In this document: in pieces, positions 1 through 7,421 of the stretch
Numbering within the stretch: the first letter of the stretch is position 1
Layout of the letters: each line of letters begins with the position of its first letter
Source: CAIVAT01 sp038212325
Lineage (GTDB): Bacteria; Bacteroidota; Bacteroidia; Bacteroidales; FEN-979
Direction: 5' to 3'
Length of the DNA: 23,395 nucleotides
NCBI GenBank assembly: GCA_038212325.1
Contig: JBBQUQ010000054.1
Span: 1-23,395 of the forward strand
The notes under the pieces: model-generated
Database searches by the model: none
Told to the model about the DNA's origin: nothing
What the model saw: only the letters and a program-made list of their open reading frames with translations
Position numbers and translations under genes: made by a program

Positions 1-29
1 GTAAGGGTGTTCGGAGAAACCTAAAAGTA

Positions 30-73
30 AATGACGAATATGCGAATGACGAATATGCGAATGACGAATGACA
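30..73. repeat. 15-bp tandem repeat upstream of trxA
   Basis: Two full copies of a 15-base unit (AATGACGAATATGCG, at 30-44 and 45-59) are followed by a third degenerate copy that ends in AATGACGAATGAC. The repeat sits in the non-coding stretch before the thioredoxin gene. No spacer/repeat alternation is present, so this is not a CRISPR. It resembles the short-period non-coding repeats often seen between genes of environmental Bacteroidota (from general familiarity, not a search). Confidence 0.8.
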
Positions 74-133
74 AGTGAAGGATTTTCGTAATTTAGCAGG
101 CTGAATGGGAACTCACTTCTAAATTATATTCAT

Positions 134-451
134 ATGTTCGAAACATTGACAGATTCAAATTTTGAGGAAAAGGTAATCAAGAGCGATAAGCTTGCAATCG
201 TAGACCTGTCGGCCGAATGGTGCGGCCCCTGCCGAATGGTATCGCCGATCATTCATGACCTTGCTGCAGAATATGAAGGCCGCATCGTTGCCGGGGAACT
301 GAATGTGGATGAAAATCCTGCTACCACTGCCCTGTATAAGATCAGGAACATTCCAACCGTACTTTTTATCAAAGGAGGCCAGGTGGTCGACAAGCAGGTG
401 GGATCGGTTCCCAAAGCATCCTACAAAGCTTTGATAGAGAAGTATATATAA
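134..451 (+). CDS. trxA: Thioredoxin
   Basis: This is a 105-residue cytoplasmic thioredoxin that reduces protein disulfides and is normally recharged by NADPH-thioredoxin reductase. The redox motif WCGPC is at residues 29-33 and the cis-proline that shapes the active site is in the NIPT segment (Pro74), followed by the usual beta-strand with a GG turn. The length fits a single thioredoxin fold with no signal peptide or extra domain, which argues against a periplasmic TlpA/ResA-type protein. The ATG at 134 gives the full fold. The next gene starts 13 bases after the stop, so the two are probably cotranscribed. A possible weak -7 box (TAATTTAG, 89-96) lies upstream but has no clear partner. The family call is secure; the trxA symbol is used in the broad sense because genomes often carry several thioredoxins. 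Confidence 0.93.
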   Translation: MFETLTDSNFEEKVIKSDKLAIVDLSAEWCGPCRMVSPIIHDLAAEYEGRIVAGELNVDENPATTALYKIRNIPTVLFIKGGQVVDKQVGSVPKASYKALIEKYI

Positions 452-464
452 TTTATTTTCCTCC

Positions 465-1400
465 GTGCCAAATTCTATCGAACAAAGTCGCCTGGAACAA
501 TTCTCCTCACTGGAATTTCTTGCCCGCCAGGTAGTTGAAGGATTTATTACAGGGTTGCATAAAAGCCCTTTTCACGGCTTTAGTGTTGAATTTGCCGAGC
601 ACCGGCTGTACAATGCAGGCGAATCGATTCGTTCGATAGACTGGAAGCTTTTTGGCCGCACCGATCGCCTTTACACCAAGCGCTACGAGGAGGAGACCAA
701 CCTGCGTTGCCAGGTTTTTATTGACAACTCCTCATCGATGTACTACCCGGTTCTGGCCAAGCCCGACATCGATCATCCGAACAAAATCACCTTCTCGGTT
801 TATGTTGCAGCCGCGCTGATCTACCTTTTCAGGAAGCAGCGCGATGCAGCCGGGATAAGTGTGTTTTCCGATGAAGTGGAACTGCATACCCAAACGAAGT
901 CGAATCCTGTCCATCACCGGTACCTTTATGCTGAGCTGGAAAAGCTGCTAATTCCCAGGCCGCCGGAGGAACGAAAAGGAACCAATGTGGCACGCACCAT
1001 TCATGAACTCGCTGAACGTATCCACAAGCGGTCGCTGGTAATTATTTTCAGCGACATGTTCGATAAAACTGCGCAACCTGAAGAGTTATTCTCAGCATTG
1101 CAGCACCTCAAGCACAACAAACATGAAGTCATTCTTTTCCATGTGGTTGATAAAAGCAAGGAGCTTGATTTTGAGTTTGAAGACCGGCCCTACAAATTCA
1201 TTGATATTGAAACCGGCGAACAATTGCGGGTTCATCCGTCAAAACTCAGGGAGAAATATGTCGAATCCCTCGCCAGGTTCAGGAATGAACTGAAGCTCAG
1301 GTGCGGCCAGTACCACATTGATCTCCTTGAAGCCGATATCAATGCCGGGTATGAACAAGTGCTGCTTCCTTACCTGGTAAAACGGAGCAAGCTGTTTTAA
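465..1400 (+). CDS. DUF58 / von Willebrand A-like protein
   Basis: This 311-residue protein belongs to the DUF58 family, whose members usually work with MoxR-type AAA+ ATPases and other VWA proteins; the biochemical role is poorly defined. The family signature RSIDWKLFGRTDRLYTKRY starts at about residue 56. It is followed by a VWA-like strand with a metal-site pattern DNSSSM (Asp87, Ser89, Ser91) and a later strand IIFSDMFD that supplies another acidic position. No membrane segment or signal peptide is visible, so it is probably cytosolic. The start is a GTG at 465, 13 bases after the thioredoxin stop; no ATG gives a comparable N-terminus and no purine-rich ribosome site is present. A MoxR ATPase, the usual neighbour, is not seen in this window and may lie left of it, or the gene may be separated from its partner. 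Confidence 0.88.
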   Translation: MPNSIEQSRLEQFSSLEFLARQVVEGFITGLHKSPFHGFSVEFAEHRLYNAGESIRSIDWKLFGRTDRLYTKRYEEETNLRCQVFIDNSSSMYYPVLAKPDIDHPNKITFSVYVAAALIYLFRKQRDAAGISVFSDEVELHTQTKSNPVHHRYLYAELEKLLIPRPPEERKGTNVARTIHELAERIHKRSLVIIFSDMFDKTAQPEELFSALQHLKHNKHEVILFHVVDKSKELDFEFEDRPYKFIDIETGEQLRVHPSKLREKYVESLARFRNELKLRCGQYHIDLLEADINAGYEQVLLPYLVKRSKLF

Positions 1401-1407
1401 TTTTTTC

Positions 1408-1447
1408 ACCATTTTACCATTTCACCATTTCACCATTTCGCCATTTT
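1408..1447. repeat. 8-bp tandem repeat upstream of valS
   Basis: Five consecutive 8-base units of the form ACCATTTC, with small variations (ACCATTTT, three ACCATTTC-type copies, GCCATTTT), fill most of the 62-base gap between the DUF58 gene and valS. The array is not part of either reading frame. No hairpin is formed, so a terminator role is unlikely. Confidence 0.85.
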
Positions 1448-1462
1448 AAAATATAAGCCTCA

Positions 1463-4117
1463 ATGATTATGGAAATTGCCTCCAAATACGACCCTTCCGG
1501 GGTTGAAGATAAATGGTATGATTACTGGATGAAGCAGGGTTTCTTCCACTCCGTTCCCGATGCGCGGGAACCTTACTGCATCGTGATCCCTCCGCCCAAC
1601 GTTACCGGCGTGCTGCATATGGGGCACATGCTCAACAATACCATCCAGGATATTTTAGTCCGCCGTGCACGGATGCAGGGCAAAAACGCCTGCTGGGTTC
1701 CGGGAACAGATCATGCCTCTATTGCCACCGAGGCGAAGGTAGTTGCAAAACTCAGGGAACAGGGAATTGACAAAGCCAGTCTCTCAAGAGAACAATTTCT
1801 GGAGCATGCCTGGGAATGGAAAACGAAGCACGGAGGCATCATCCTCGACCAGCTTAAAAAACTGGGCGCCTCATGCGATTGGGAACGTACCTGCTTTACC
1901 ATGGATGAAGCCCTGCATGATTCGGTCATTGACGTTTTCATCGATCTGTATAACAAAGGCCTGATTTACCGTGGCATCCGCATGGTCAACTGGGATCCGA
2001 AGGCCCTTACGGCGGTATCGGATGAAGAGGTGAATTACAAGGAGGTCAATTCGAAACTCTATTTCGTCCGGTACAGGGTTGAAGGCACCCAGGATGATTG
2101 GGTAACTATTGCAACTACCCGCCCTGAGACCATTCTAGGCGACACTGCCATCTGTGTTCATCCGGAGGATGAGCGTTACCGGCACCTTCGCGGTAAACAG
2201 ATCCTCGTGCCCCTGATCAACCGGTCAATCCCGGTGATTTTTGATGAATATGTCGACCGCGAATTTGGTACCGGGGCGCTGAAGGTTACACCGGCACACG
2301 ATATCAACGACTATAACCTTGGCCTTAAATACAAACTCGAAGTCATCGATACCTTTAATCCGAATGGCACGATGAGCGAGGCTGCACAATTGTTTATAGG
2401 GGAAGACAGGTTTGTTGTGAGAAGGAAAATAACCGAGGAGCTTAAAAGTGGAGGCCATATTGTCAAAATTGAAGAGTATGCCAATAAGGTGGGCTTTTCT
2501 GAACGTACAGACGAAGTTATTGAACCGCGTATCTCGGTGCAATGGTATGTGAAAATGAAGGAATTGGCGAAACCGGCGCTGAACATGGTTGAAGACGATA
2601 CCATCCTGTTTCATCCCGCCAAGTATAAAAATATGTACCGCCACTGGATGGACAATGTTACCGACTGGTGCATATCACGGCAACTCTGGTGGGGGCAGCG
2701 GATCCCGGCTTACTACCTCCCTGATGGGACGTTTGTTGTGGCCAGATCAAAAGTGGAAGCTCTGAATATTGCAAATTCAAAAATCAAAGTGCAGGATGCA
2801 AAACTTAAGCTAACTGACCTTTCCCAGGACGAGGATGTGCTTGACACCTGGTTTTCGAGCTGGCTCTGGCCCATTTCTGTTTTTGACGGGATCAGGAATC
2901 CCGATAATGCAGACATTAACTATTATTATCCGACAAACGACCTGATCACCGCGCCTGAGATTATCTTTTTCTGGGTGGCCAGGATGATTATGGCAGGTTG
3001 GGAGTACCGCAAGGCAATTCCCTTTAAAAATGTATATTTCACAGGGATCGTACGCGACAAGCAGGGCCGCAAGATGTCGAAATCACTCGGCAATTCTCCC
3101 GAACCGCTTGATCTGATCAGGCAGAATGGCGCAGATGCCGTGCGTGTGGGGATGTTGCTCTGTTCCCCTGCCGGCAATGATTTGCTGTATGATGACGCAC
3201 TCATCGAACAGGGTCGTAATTTCTGCAATAAATTGTGGAATGCAATGCGGCTCGTGAAAGGCTGGCCAGTCGACGACACCATTGCCCAGCCGGCGGTGAA
3301 CAAGGTCTCGATAAATTGGTTTAATTCTGCATTTAACGCTGGTTTGCAGAATATCAATGCACTCTACGATGATTACAGGTTGTCGGAGGCATTGATGGCT
3401 GCCTATAAGCTGGTTTGGGATGATTTCTGCTCATGGTTCCTGGAAATGGTCAAGCCCGCCTACCAGCAACCCATCGATCGCCCTACCTATGAAGCAGTAA
3501 CCGGATTCTTTGAAAAACTGCTCGAGGTGCTGCACCCTTTTATGCCCTTTATCACCGAGGAGATCTGGCAGATCCTTGCGCAGCGGAACGCCGGAGAGTC
3601 CATTATGTTTGCCAGCCAGCCAATTCCAACCAGCTATGATCAAAAAATGATCGATAAATTCGTATTCGCTGAAGATGTGATCATGGCCATCAGAAATGCG
3701 CGCAAGGAAAAGAATATTCCACAAAAAGAGTCCATAAAGTTATTTATCCGTAAAAACAACAACGAAGCACCCGATACGACCTTTGACAACCTTGTCGGCA
3801 AACTTTGCAATATCAGCGAAATCGCGTATGTGGAAAATAAAGCGGATGGTTGTCTGACTTTTGTGGTTGGCTCGACTGAATTTTTTATCCCGTTAACGGG
3901 AAAAATCGACGTTGCTGAAGAACTGCAAAAGCTGGAAGAAGAGTTGGCATATACAGCCGGATTTCTCAAAACAGTCATGCAAAAACTTGGCAATGAAAGA
4001 TTTGTGAATAATGCCCCGGCAGCCGTCGTTGATTCAGAACGTAAAAAGCAGGACGATGCCGTTGCGCGGATTCGTGTGCTCGAAGAACAGATCAGGAACT
4101 TGAATGACGCAGTTTAA
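1463..4117 (+). CDS. valS: Valyl-tRNA synthetase
   Basis: This class I aminoacyl-tRNA synthetase charges tRNA-Val with valine and edits mischarged threonine. The ATP-binding HIGH motif appears as HMGH at residues 52-55 inside PPPNVTGVLHMGHM. The editing (CP1) domain starts near residue 218 with TTRPETILGDTA, and the KMSKS loop is at residues 537-541. The C-terminal 70 residues form the expected leucine/glutamate-rich coiled-coil arm that clamps the tRNA. The 884-residue length is normal for bacterial ValRS and the frame is intact. The ATG at 1463 is used; an ATG two codons on (1469) would also give a normal protein. The upstream gap is only 62 bases and holds a repeat, so an independent promoter could not be recognised. 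Confidence 0.97.
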   Translation: MIMEIASKYDPSGVEDKWYDYWMKQGFFHSVPDAREPYCIVIPPPNVTGVLHMGHMLNNTIQDILVRRARMQGKNACWVPGTDHASIATEAKVVAKLREQGIDKASLSREQFLEHAWEWKTKHGGIILDQLKKLGASCDWERTCFTMDEALHDSVIDVFIDLYNKGLIYRGIRMVNWDPKALTAVSDEEVNYKEVNSKLYFVRYRVEGTQDDWVTIATTRPETILGDTAICVHPEDERYRHLRGKQILVPLINRSIPVIFDEYVDREFGTGALKVTPAHDINDYNLGLKYKLEVIDTFNPNGTMSEAAQLFIGEDRFVVRRKITEELKSGGHIVKIEEYANKVGFSERTDEVIEPRISVQWYVKMKELAKPALNMVEDDTILFHPAKYKNMYRHWMDNVTDWCISRQLWWGQRIPAYYLPDGTFVVARSKVEALNIANSKIKVQDAKLKLTDLSQDEDVLDTWFSSWLWPISVFDGIRNPDNADINYYYPTNDLITAPEIIFFWVARMIMAGWEYRKAIPFKNVYFTGIVRDKQGRKMSKSLGNSPEPLDLIRQNGADAVRVGMLLCSPAGNDLLYDDALIEQGRNFCNKLWNAMRLVKGWPVDDTIAQPAVNKVSINWFNSAFNAGLQNINALYDDYRLSEALMAAYKLVWDDFCSWFLEMVKPAYQQPIDRPTYEAVTGFFEKLLEVLHPFMPFITEEIWQILAQRNAGESIMFASQPIPTSYDQKMIDKFVFAEDVIMAIRNARKEKNIPQKESIKLFIRKNNNEAPDTTFDNLVGKLCNISEIAYVENKADGCLTFVVGSTEFFIPLTGKIDVAEELQKLEEELAYTAGFLKTVMQKLGNERFVNNAPAAVVDSERKKQDDAVARIRVLEEQIRNLNDAV

Positions 4118-4161
4118 CCGCCGCAGAAGTGATTTTAATATGATTTAATTTCCATACGGTC

Positions 4162-4201
4162 CTATTGTGTCTTTCTATTGTGAACTTTTGTGCCTATTGT
4201 G
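4162..4201. repeat. CTATTGTG repeated three times
   Basis: The octamer CTATTGTG occurs at 4162-4169, 4175-4182 and 4194-4201, separated by short T-rich stretches that include a related CTTTTGTG. It lies in the 146-base gap between valS and the next gene. The purpose is unknown; it could be a protein-binding site cluster or a non-functional sequence of the kind dispersed between genes in this phylum. Confidence 0.75.
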
Positions 4202-4263
4202 GTAAAAGATTTAATCTGTAGTAACCTGGAAAATCAATAACCAATCATTATTATAAAGGAAAA

Positions 4264-5322
4264 ATGAAAATCATCGATAAAACCAAACCGGTAATGGTCA
4301 CCGGAGCCACCGGTTATGTAGCCGGCTGGATCATCAAAAAGTTGCTGGACGATGGGTTAAGGGTCCATGCAACTGTTCGGAATCCGGCCAACAAAGAATC
4401 CCTCAAATACCTGGATGCCATTGCTGCAAAAACGAAAGGGTCTATCCGTTATTTTAAGGCCGACCTCCTTTCCGAAGGGGCCTACAACGAGGCGATGATC
4501 GGCTGTGAACTCGTGTTTCACACAGCTTCGCCATTTACAAGCAAAATCAAGGATCCGCAACATGACCTGGTTGACCCTGCACTCATAGGTACGAAGAATG
4601 TTCTCGAATCTGTAAACCGCACGGAAACAGTTAAACGCGTTGTGTTAACAAGCAGTTGCGCCGCAATTATCGGCGACGCGAAAGACTGCCTTGGATATCC
4701 GAACGGGATTGCCACCGAGGAACAATGGAATGCAACTTCAGCAGTCGACCACCAGCCATACTCTTATTCAAAAACGGTAGCCGAAAAAGCCGCATGGGAA
4801 ATAAACAAGGCACAAAACCGCTGGGACCTGGTCGTGATTAACCCGTCGCTGGTTATCGGTCCCGGGATCAACCCGGAATCGACATCCGAAAGTTTTAATT
4901 TGGTTCGCCAACTGGGCGACGGCAGCATGAAATCGGGTGTGCCTGATTTTTCGATCGGGGTGGTGGATGTCAGAGATCTCGCCGAAGCTCATTTCAGTGC
5001 AGGCTTTACCCCGGAAGCAAGTGGCCGGCATATTATCTCGGCAGAAAATACAGATTTTATATCCTTATCTCTTTATTTGCAAAATAAATACGGAACCGCC
5101 TATCCTTTTCCAAAAAAGATTGTTTCAAAATTCCTCGTTTGGCTGATTGCACCAACAGCGGGTTTCAAGCGCAAAATGATTTGGCTCAACGTTGGTTATC
5201 CTTGGCGGGTTGATAACAGCAAGAGTATCAAAACCCTTGGGATGAAATACCGGCCTGCTGAAGTGTCAATCGTCGATTTTTTTCAGCAGATGATTGACCA
5301 CAAAGTTTTTGTAGCTAAATAA
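4264..5322 (+). CDS. NAD(P)-dependent epimerase / dihydroflavonol-reductase-like
   Basis: This 352-residue protein is an extended short-chain dehydrogenase/reductase. The N-terminal nucleotide-binding turn is VTGATGYVAG (residues 12-21, the TGxxGxxxG pattern). The catalytic triad is visible as Ser130/Ser131 in LTSSCAA and the YxxxK pair Tyr166-Lys170 in PYSYSK. This arrangement and the overall segment order match the dihydroflavonol-4-reductase/cinnamoyl-CoA-reductase-like branch, which reduces carbonyls or acts on sugars or sterol-like substrates; the bacterial substrate cannot be told from sequence. No signal peptide is present, so it is cytosolic. The start ATG at 4264 is preceded closely by AAAGGA. 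It is flanked by valS 146 bases upstream and a separately promoted small gene downstream, so it looks like a stand-alone gene. Confidence 0.88.
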   Translation: MKIIDKTKPVMVTGATGYVAGWIIKKLLDDGLRVHATVRNPANKESLKYLDAIAAKTKGSIRYFKADLLSEGAYNEAMIGCELVFHTASPFTSKIKDPQHDLVDPALIGTKNVLESVNRTETVKRVVLTSSCAAIIGDAKDCLGYPNGIATEEQWNATSAVDHQPYSYSKTVAEKAAWEINKAQNRWDLVVINPSLVIGPGINPESTSESFNLVRQLGDGSMKSGVPDFSIGVVDVRDLAEAHFSAGFTPEASGRHIISAENTDFISLSLYLQNKYGTAYPFPKKIVSKFLVWLIAPTAGFKRKMIWLNVGYPWRVDNSKSIKTLGMKYRPAEVSIVDFFQQMIDHKVFVAK

Positions 5323-5333
5323 AAATGAGGTTG

Positions 5334-5367
5334 TTGAAAACTTTCCCTGTTTTCTGTATTACCTTTG
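5334..5367 (+). promoter_or_regulatory. Bacteroidota-type promoter for the small membrane protein gene
   Basis: A TTG at 5334-5336 is followed after 23 bases by TACCTTTG at 5360-5367, matching the Bacteroidota sigma-factor pattern TTG-N(17-23)-TAnnTTTG. Transcription would start a few bases beyond 5370, leaving a leader of about 35 bases before the ATG at 5411. The spacing is at the long end of the accepted range. Confidence 0.65.
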
Positions 5368-5410
5368 CAGTCTAAACCGGATTAAGCATGATCCTTTAAT
5401 CCGTAAAAAA

Positions 5411-5722
5411 ATGAAAACAATTTTTAAAATTTCTCTCTTTTTATTGCTGCTTTTGCCTTCTGTAATTAGGGCAGAAACAAAGGAAATTCCGTTTACCCTC
5501 GATGACCGCGACCGGATCATCCGGACAGAACAAAAGGTTGAATCCGTTAAAGCAGAAATGAATGCCCGTTTCGACCAACTCTTCAATTTCCTCTGGGCGA
5601 TCATCGGAATTTTTACAACTATGATGGTAAGTGTTTTCGGGTTTGCCTTCTGGGACCGGAAACTATCCCTGGAGCCAATCAAAAAGGAGAACCTGAAGAC
5701 ACTCAAAAAAGGGAGGGACTAA
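5411..5722 (+). CDS. Small exported coiled-coil membrane protein (unknown function)
   Basis: I do not recognise a named family with certainty. The 103-residue product has a signal-peptide-like start (residues 1-21, ending VIRA), then a charged heptad-like stretch (about 30-57, DDRDRIIRTEQKVESVKAEM) that should form a coiled coil, a hydrophobic membrane span at about 58-81, and a short lysine-rich tail. The coiled-coil-plus-span layout resembles XhlA-type phage haemolysin/holin accessory proteins, but there are no phage genes nearby, so this is only a structural comparison. The gene has its own promoter. Its stop codon overlaps the stop of the convergent flavoprotein gene by 4 bases (5719-5722), so the two transcripts run into each other. 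Confidence 0.75.
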   Translation: MKTIFKISLFLLLLLPSVIRAETKEIPFTLDDRDRIIRTEQKVESVKAEMNARFDQLFNFLWAIIGIFTTMMVSVFGFAFWDRKLSLEPIKKENLKTLKKGRD

Positions 5723-7287
5723 TTTCCCCTTCCCTTGTTGGGGAAGGGGTCAGGGGGATGGGGTAATTGCTTGATTTTGAATGGAACCTTTTTTTTGTGA
5801 CAAATGATCTGTGCCGCATCCCTGGCCGATTTGATGGCCACCGGCAAACCCCCGCCAGGAATTGTCCAATGCCCGATGAAGTAGAAGTCTTTCAGCCCCC
5901 GCAATTCGCTTTTAACCGGTGATTGTGCGATGATGTTTTTCCCCGGAAGCCATCCCTGAACACTGCCTTTCCAGTTGTTGGTATATCGGTTAAATGTTGC
6001 AGGCGTGGCGATGTCGGTCACTTCGATTTTCTCTTTAAGCCCGCCAAGTTTGGAATCGGCCTGGTCAATGATCAACTGGGCGAATTGTTGCTTTTCAATG
6101 TGGTATCGATCAGGATCTGCCCTGCGCAGATCGATCCAATAATCGGAATTCTTCGTGTAGTAACTGATGGAGATCACCGTTTTTCCTCCAGGCGCAAGGG
6201 TAGGGTCGTAATTGTTGATATGAATCTCCATGCGCTCATATTTCGTGCCATCAGGCGATTCGAGCGGCTGTGTTAGCGGGAAGCGAAGGAAATGCGGGTG
6301 ATTCTCCAAGGTGCCATCAACACCCAGTGAAACCATGAACACTGAATAATAAACCTTTAGCTTTTCCTGGCTTTGAAGTTCCAGGATGGTCTGGTCGGTA
6401 AACTTTCCTTCAAGGGCTTTGAACAGGGTGAAATTCCAGTCGGCAGCAGAAATCGTGAGATCAGAAGGGATCAATTCACCGGCTTGAAGGAGAACTCCCT
6501 TCGCCTGGTGATTTTCAACAATAATTTTTTCGACTTCGGCATTATACCTGATTTTTCCGCCAAGTTCAAGGTACTTTTGTTCAAGATGTCCGAAAAATCC
6601 AACCGATCCGCCAATCGGATAACCTGTTCCTTTCAGGTCGCTGAAGGCCAGTGGCATGGTGATGATCAGCAGAGGCATCTCATCACCGTCGAAAAGCAAG
6701 GTGAAAGCCTCCTTGAGAAATGGGTTTTTTAATTTTTTCGCAAAGGTGAAATTGGTTTCTCTTTTTATCCTGTTCAGGAACAGGAGCAGGGGCAGGTATT
6801 TGATATACCGCATTTTCCGGTACCAGGGCAGCAGTTGAGGAACTTCACGAATCATTGGGGGAATTTCATACGATTGAATCCTGCGCATGATATAGATCAG
6901 TTTCCTGATCAAAGGCTTATCCTCCGGGGCAATGGAAATCATATATTTTTCAAGACGGGCGAGGTTTGTGTACAGGTGAAATACCTTGTCGCCATAGATA
7001 TCGGTGGTGTCTTTCAATTCAATCTCCATCCGCACCTCATGATTCACAAACCGGATGGATGTCATGTCGATCAGTTCCGACCAGAGCTGGTAAAAAGAGT
7101 TGCTGTTGCCGGAGCCGAGCAGCCACTGGAGGCCGCTTTCAAACGTATAGCCCTCCCGTTTCCAACTCGTGCAAAGCCCTCCGAATGTTGAATGACGTTC
7201 AAAAATCGTCGTTTCAAACCCGTTCATCTGCAGGTAGCACCCTGCCGAGAGTCCTGCAACCCCGCCACCGATGATGTTAACTTTCAT
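5719..7287 (-). CDS. Phytoene desaturase-like FAD-dependent oxidoreductase
   Basis: This 522-residue flavoprotein belongs to the CrtI / carotenoid isomerase / retinol saturase group, which oxidises, reduces or isomerises polyene lipids. The FAD-binding beta-alpha-beta motif is at the very N-terminus (VNIIGGGVAGLSAG), followed by an acidic strand end and the FGGLCTSWKREGY segment; near the C-terminus, FYFIGHWTIPGGGLPVAIKSARDAA is the second FAD-contact region of the family (quoted in part: IGHWTIPGGGLP). The open frame reaches a GTG at 7302, but the ATG at 7287 places the FAD motif at the usual distance and is preferred. No other carotenoid gene (crtB, crtY) lies in the window, so the substrate is undefined. 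The last dozen residues come from a palindromic repeat and are probably not functional. It is transcribed divergently from typA. Confidence 0.85.
   Translation of the reverse strand: MKVNIIGGGVAGLSAGCYLQMNGFETTIFERHSTFGGLCTSWKREGYTFESGLQWLLGSGNSNSFYQLWSELIDMTSIRFVNHEVRMEIELKDTTDIYGDKVFHLYTNLARLEKYMISIAPEDKPLIRKLIYIMRRIQSYEIPPMIREVPQLLPWYRKMRYIKYLPLLLFLNRIKRETNFTFAKKLKNPFLKEAFTLLFDGDEMPLLIITMPLAFSDLKGTGYPIGGSVGFFGHLEQKYLELGGKIRYNAEVEKIIVENHQAKGVLLQAGELIPSDLTISAADWNFTLFKALEGKFTDQTILELQSQEKLKVYYSVFMVSLGVDGTLENHPHFLRFPLTQPLESPDGTKYERMEIHINNYDPTLAPGGKTVISISYYTKNSDYWIDLRRADPDRYHIEKQQFAQLIIDQADSKLGGLKEKIEVTDIATPATFNRYTNNWKGSVQGWLPGKNIIAQSPVKSELRGLKDFYFIGHWTIPGGGLPVAIKSARDAAQIICHKKKVPFKIKQLPHPPDPFPNKGRGN
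5726..5765. repeat. GC-rich hairpin / REP-like sequence at convergent gene ends
   Basis: CCCCTTCCC (5726-5734) pairs perfectly with GGGAAGGGG (5741-5749) around a 6-base loop, followed by a G-rich tail CAGGGGGATGGGG. On the - strand it encodes the last residues of the flavoprotein, ending in PPDPFPNKGRGN. That proline-rich tail is the kind of translation produced by dispersed palindromic repeats read through an ORF. There is no clear T-run, so it is not a textbook terminator. Confidence 0.6.
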
Positions 7288-7378
7288 GGTGTAAAGATAC
7301 ACAGGACTGATTCAAAAAAAAACCGAACTTGTCCGCTTGTCCTCTTTGCCCTCATGTTCCATGTGTTGATTTTCTTCG

Positions 7379-7386
7379 TACCTTTG
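7379..7386 (+). promoter_or_regulatory. -7 box of a probable typA promoter
   Basis: TACCTTTG matches the Bacteroidota TAnnTTTG -7 box exactly and is the same octamer as in the promoter at 5360. It lies 35 bases before the typA ATG. No convincing -33 TTG was found at the usual spacing (a TTG at 7365 is too close), so confidence is moderate. Confidence 0.5.
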
Positions 7387-7421
7387 CACACCATTTTAAA
7401 CAGTCCATTCAAACTATTAAC

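Noticed and set aside
30..73. Possible CRISPR or origin iterons in the tandem repeat at the left edge
   Set aside because: The units are directly adjacent with no spacers, only about three copies exist, and no cas, rep or dnaA gene is near.
4264..7287. Carotenoid biosynthesis operon (reductase plus desaturase)
   Set aside because: The two genes are on opposite strands, separated by a small unrelated gene, and no phytoene synthase or cyclase is present.
7288..7302. GTG start at 7302 for the phytoene desaturase-like protein
   Set aside because: The ATG at 7287 places the FAD-binding motif two residues from the start, as is usual; the extension adds only MYLYT.
7329..7421. Longer N-terminus of TypA from the TTG at 7329
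   Set aside because: It would overlap the promoter box, adds 31 residues rich in Cys and Pro that are not part of the family, and the ATG at 7422 gives the standard length.
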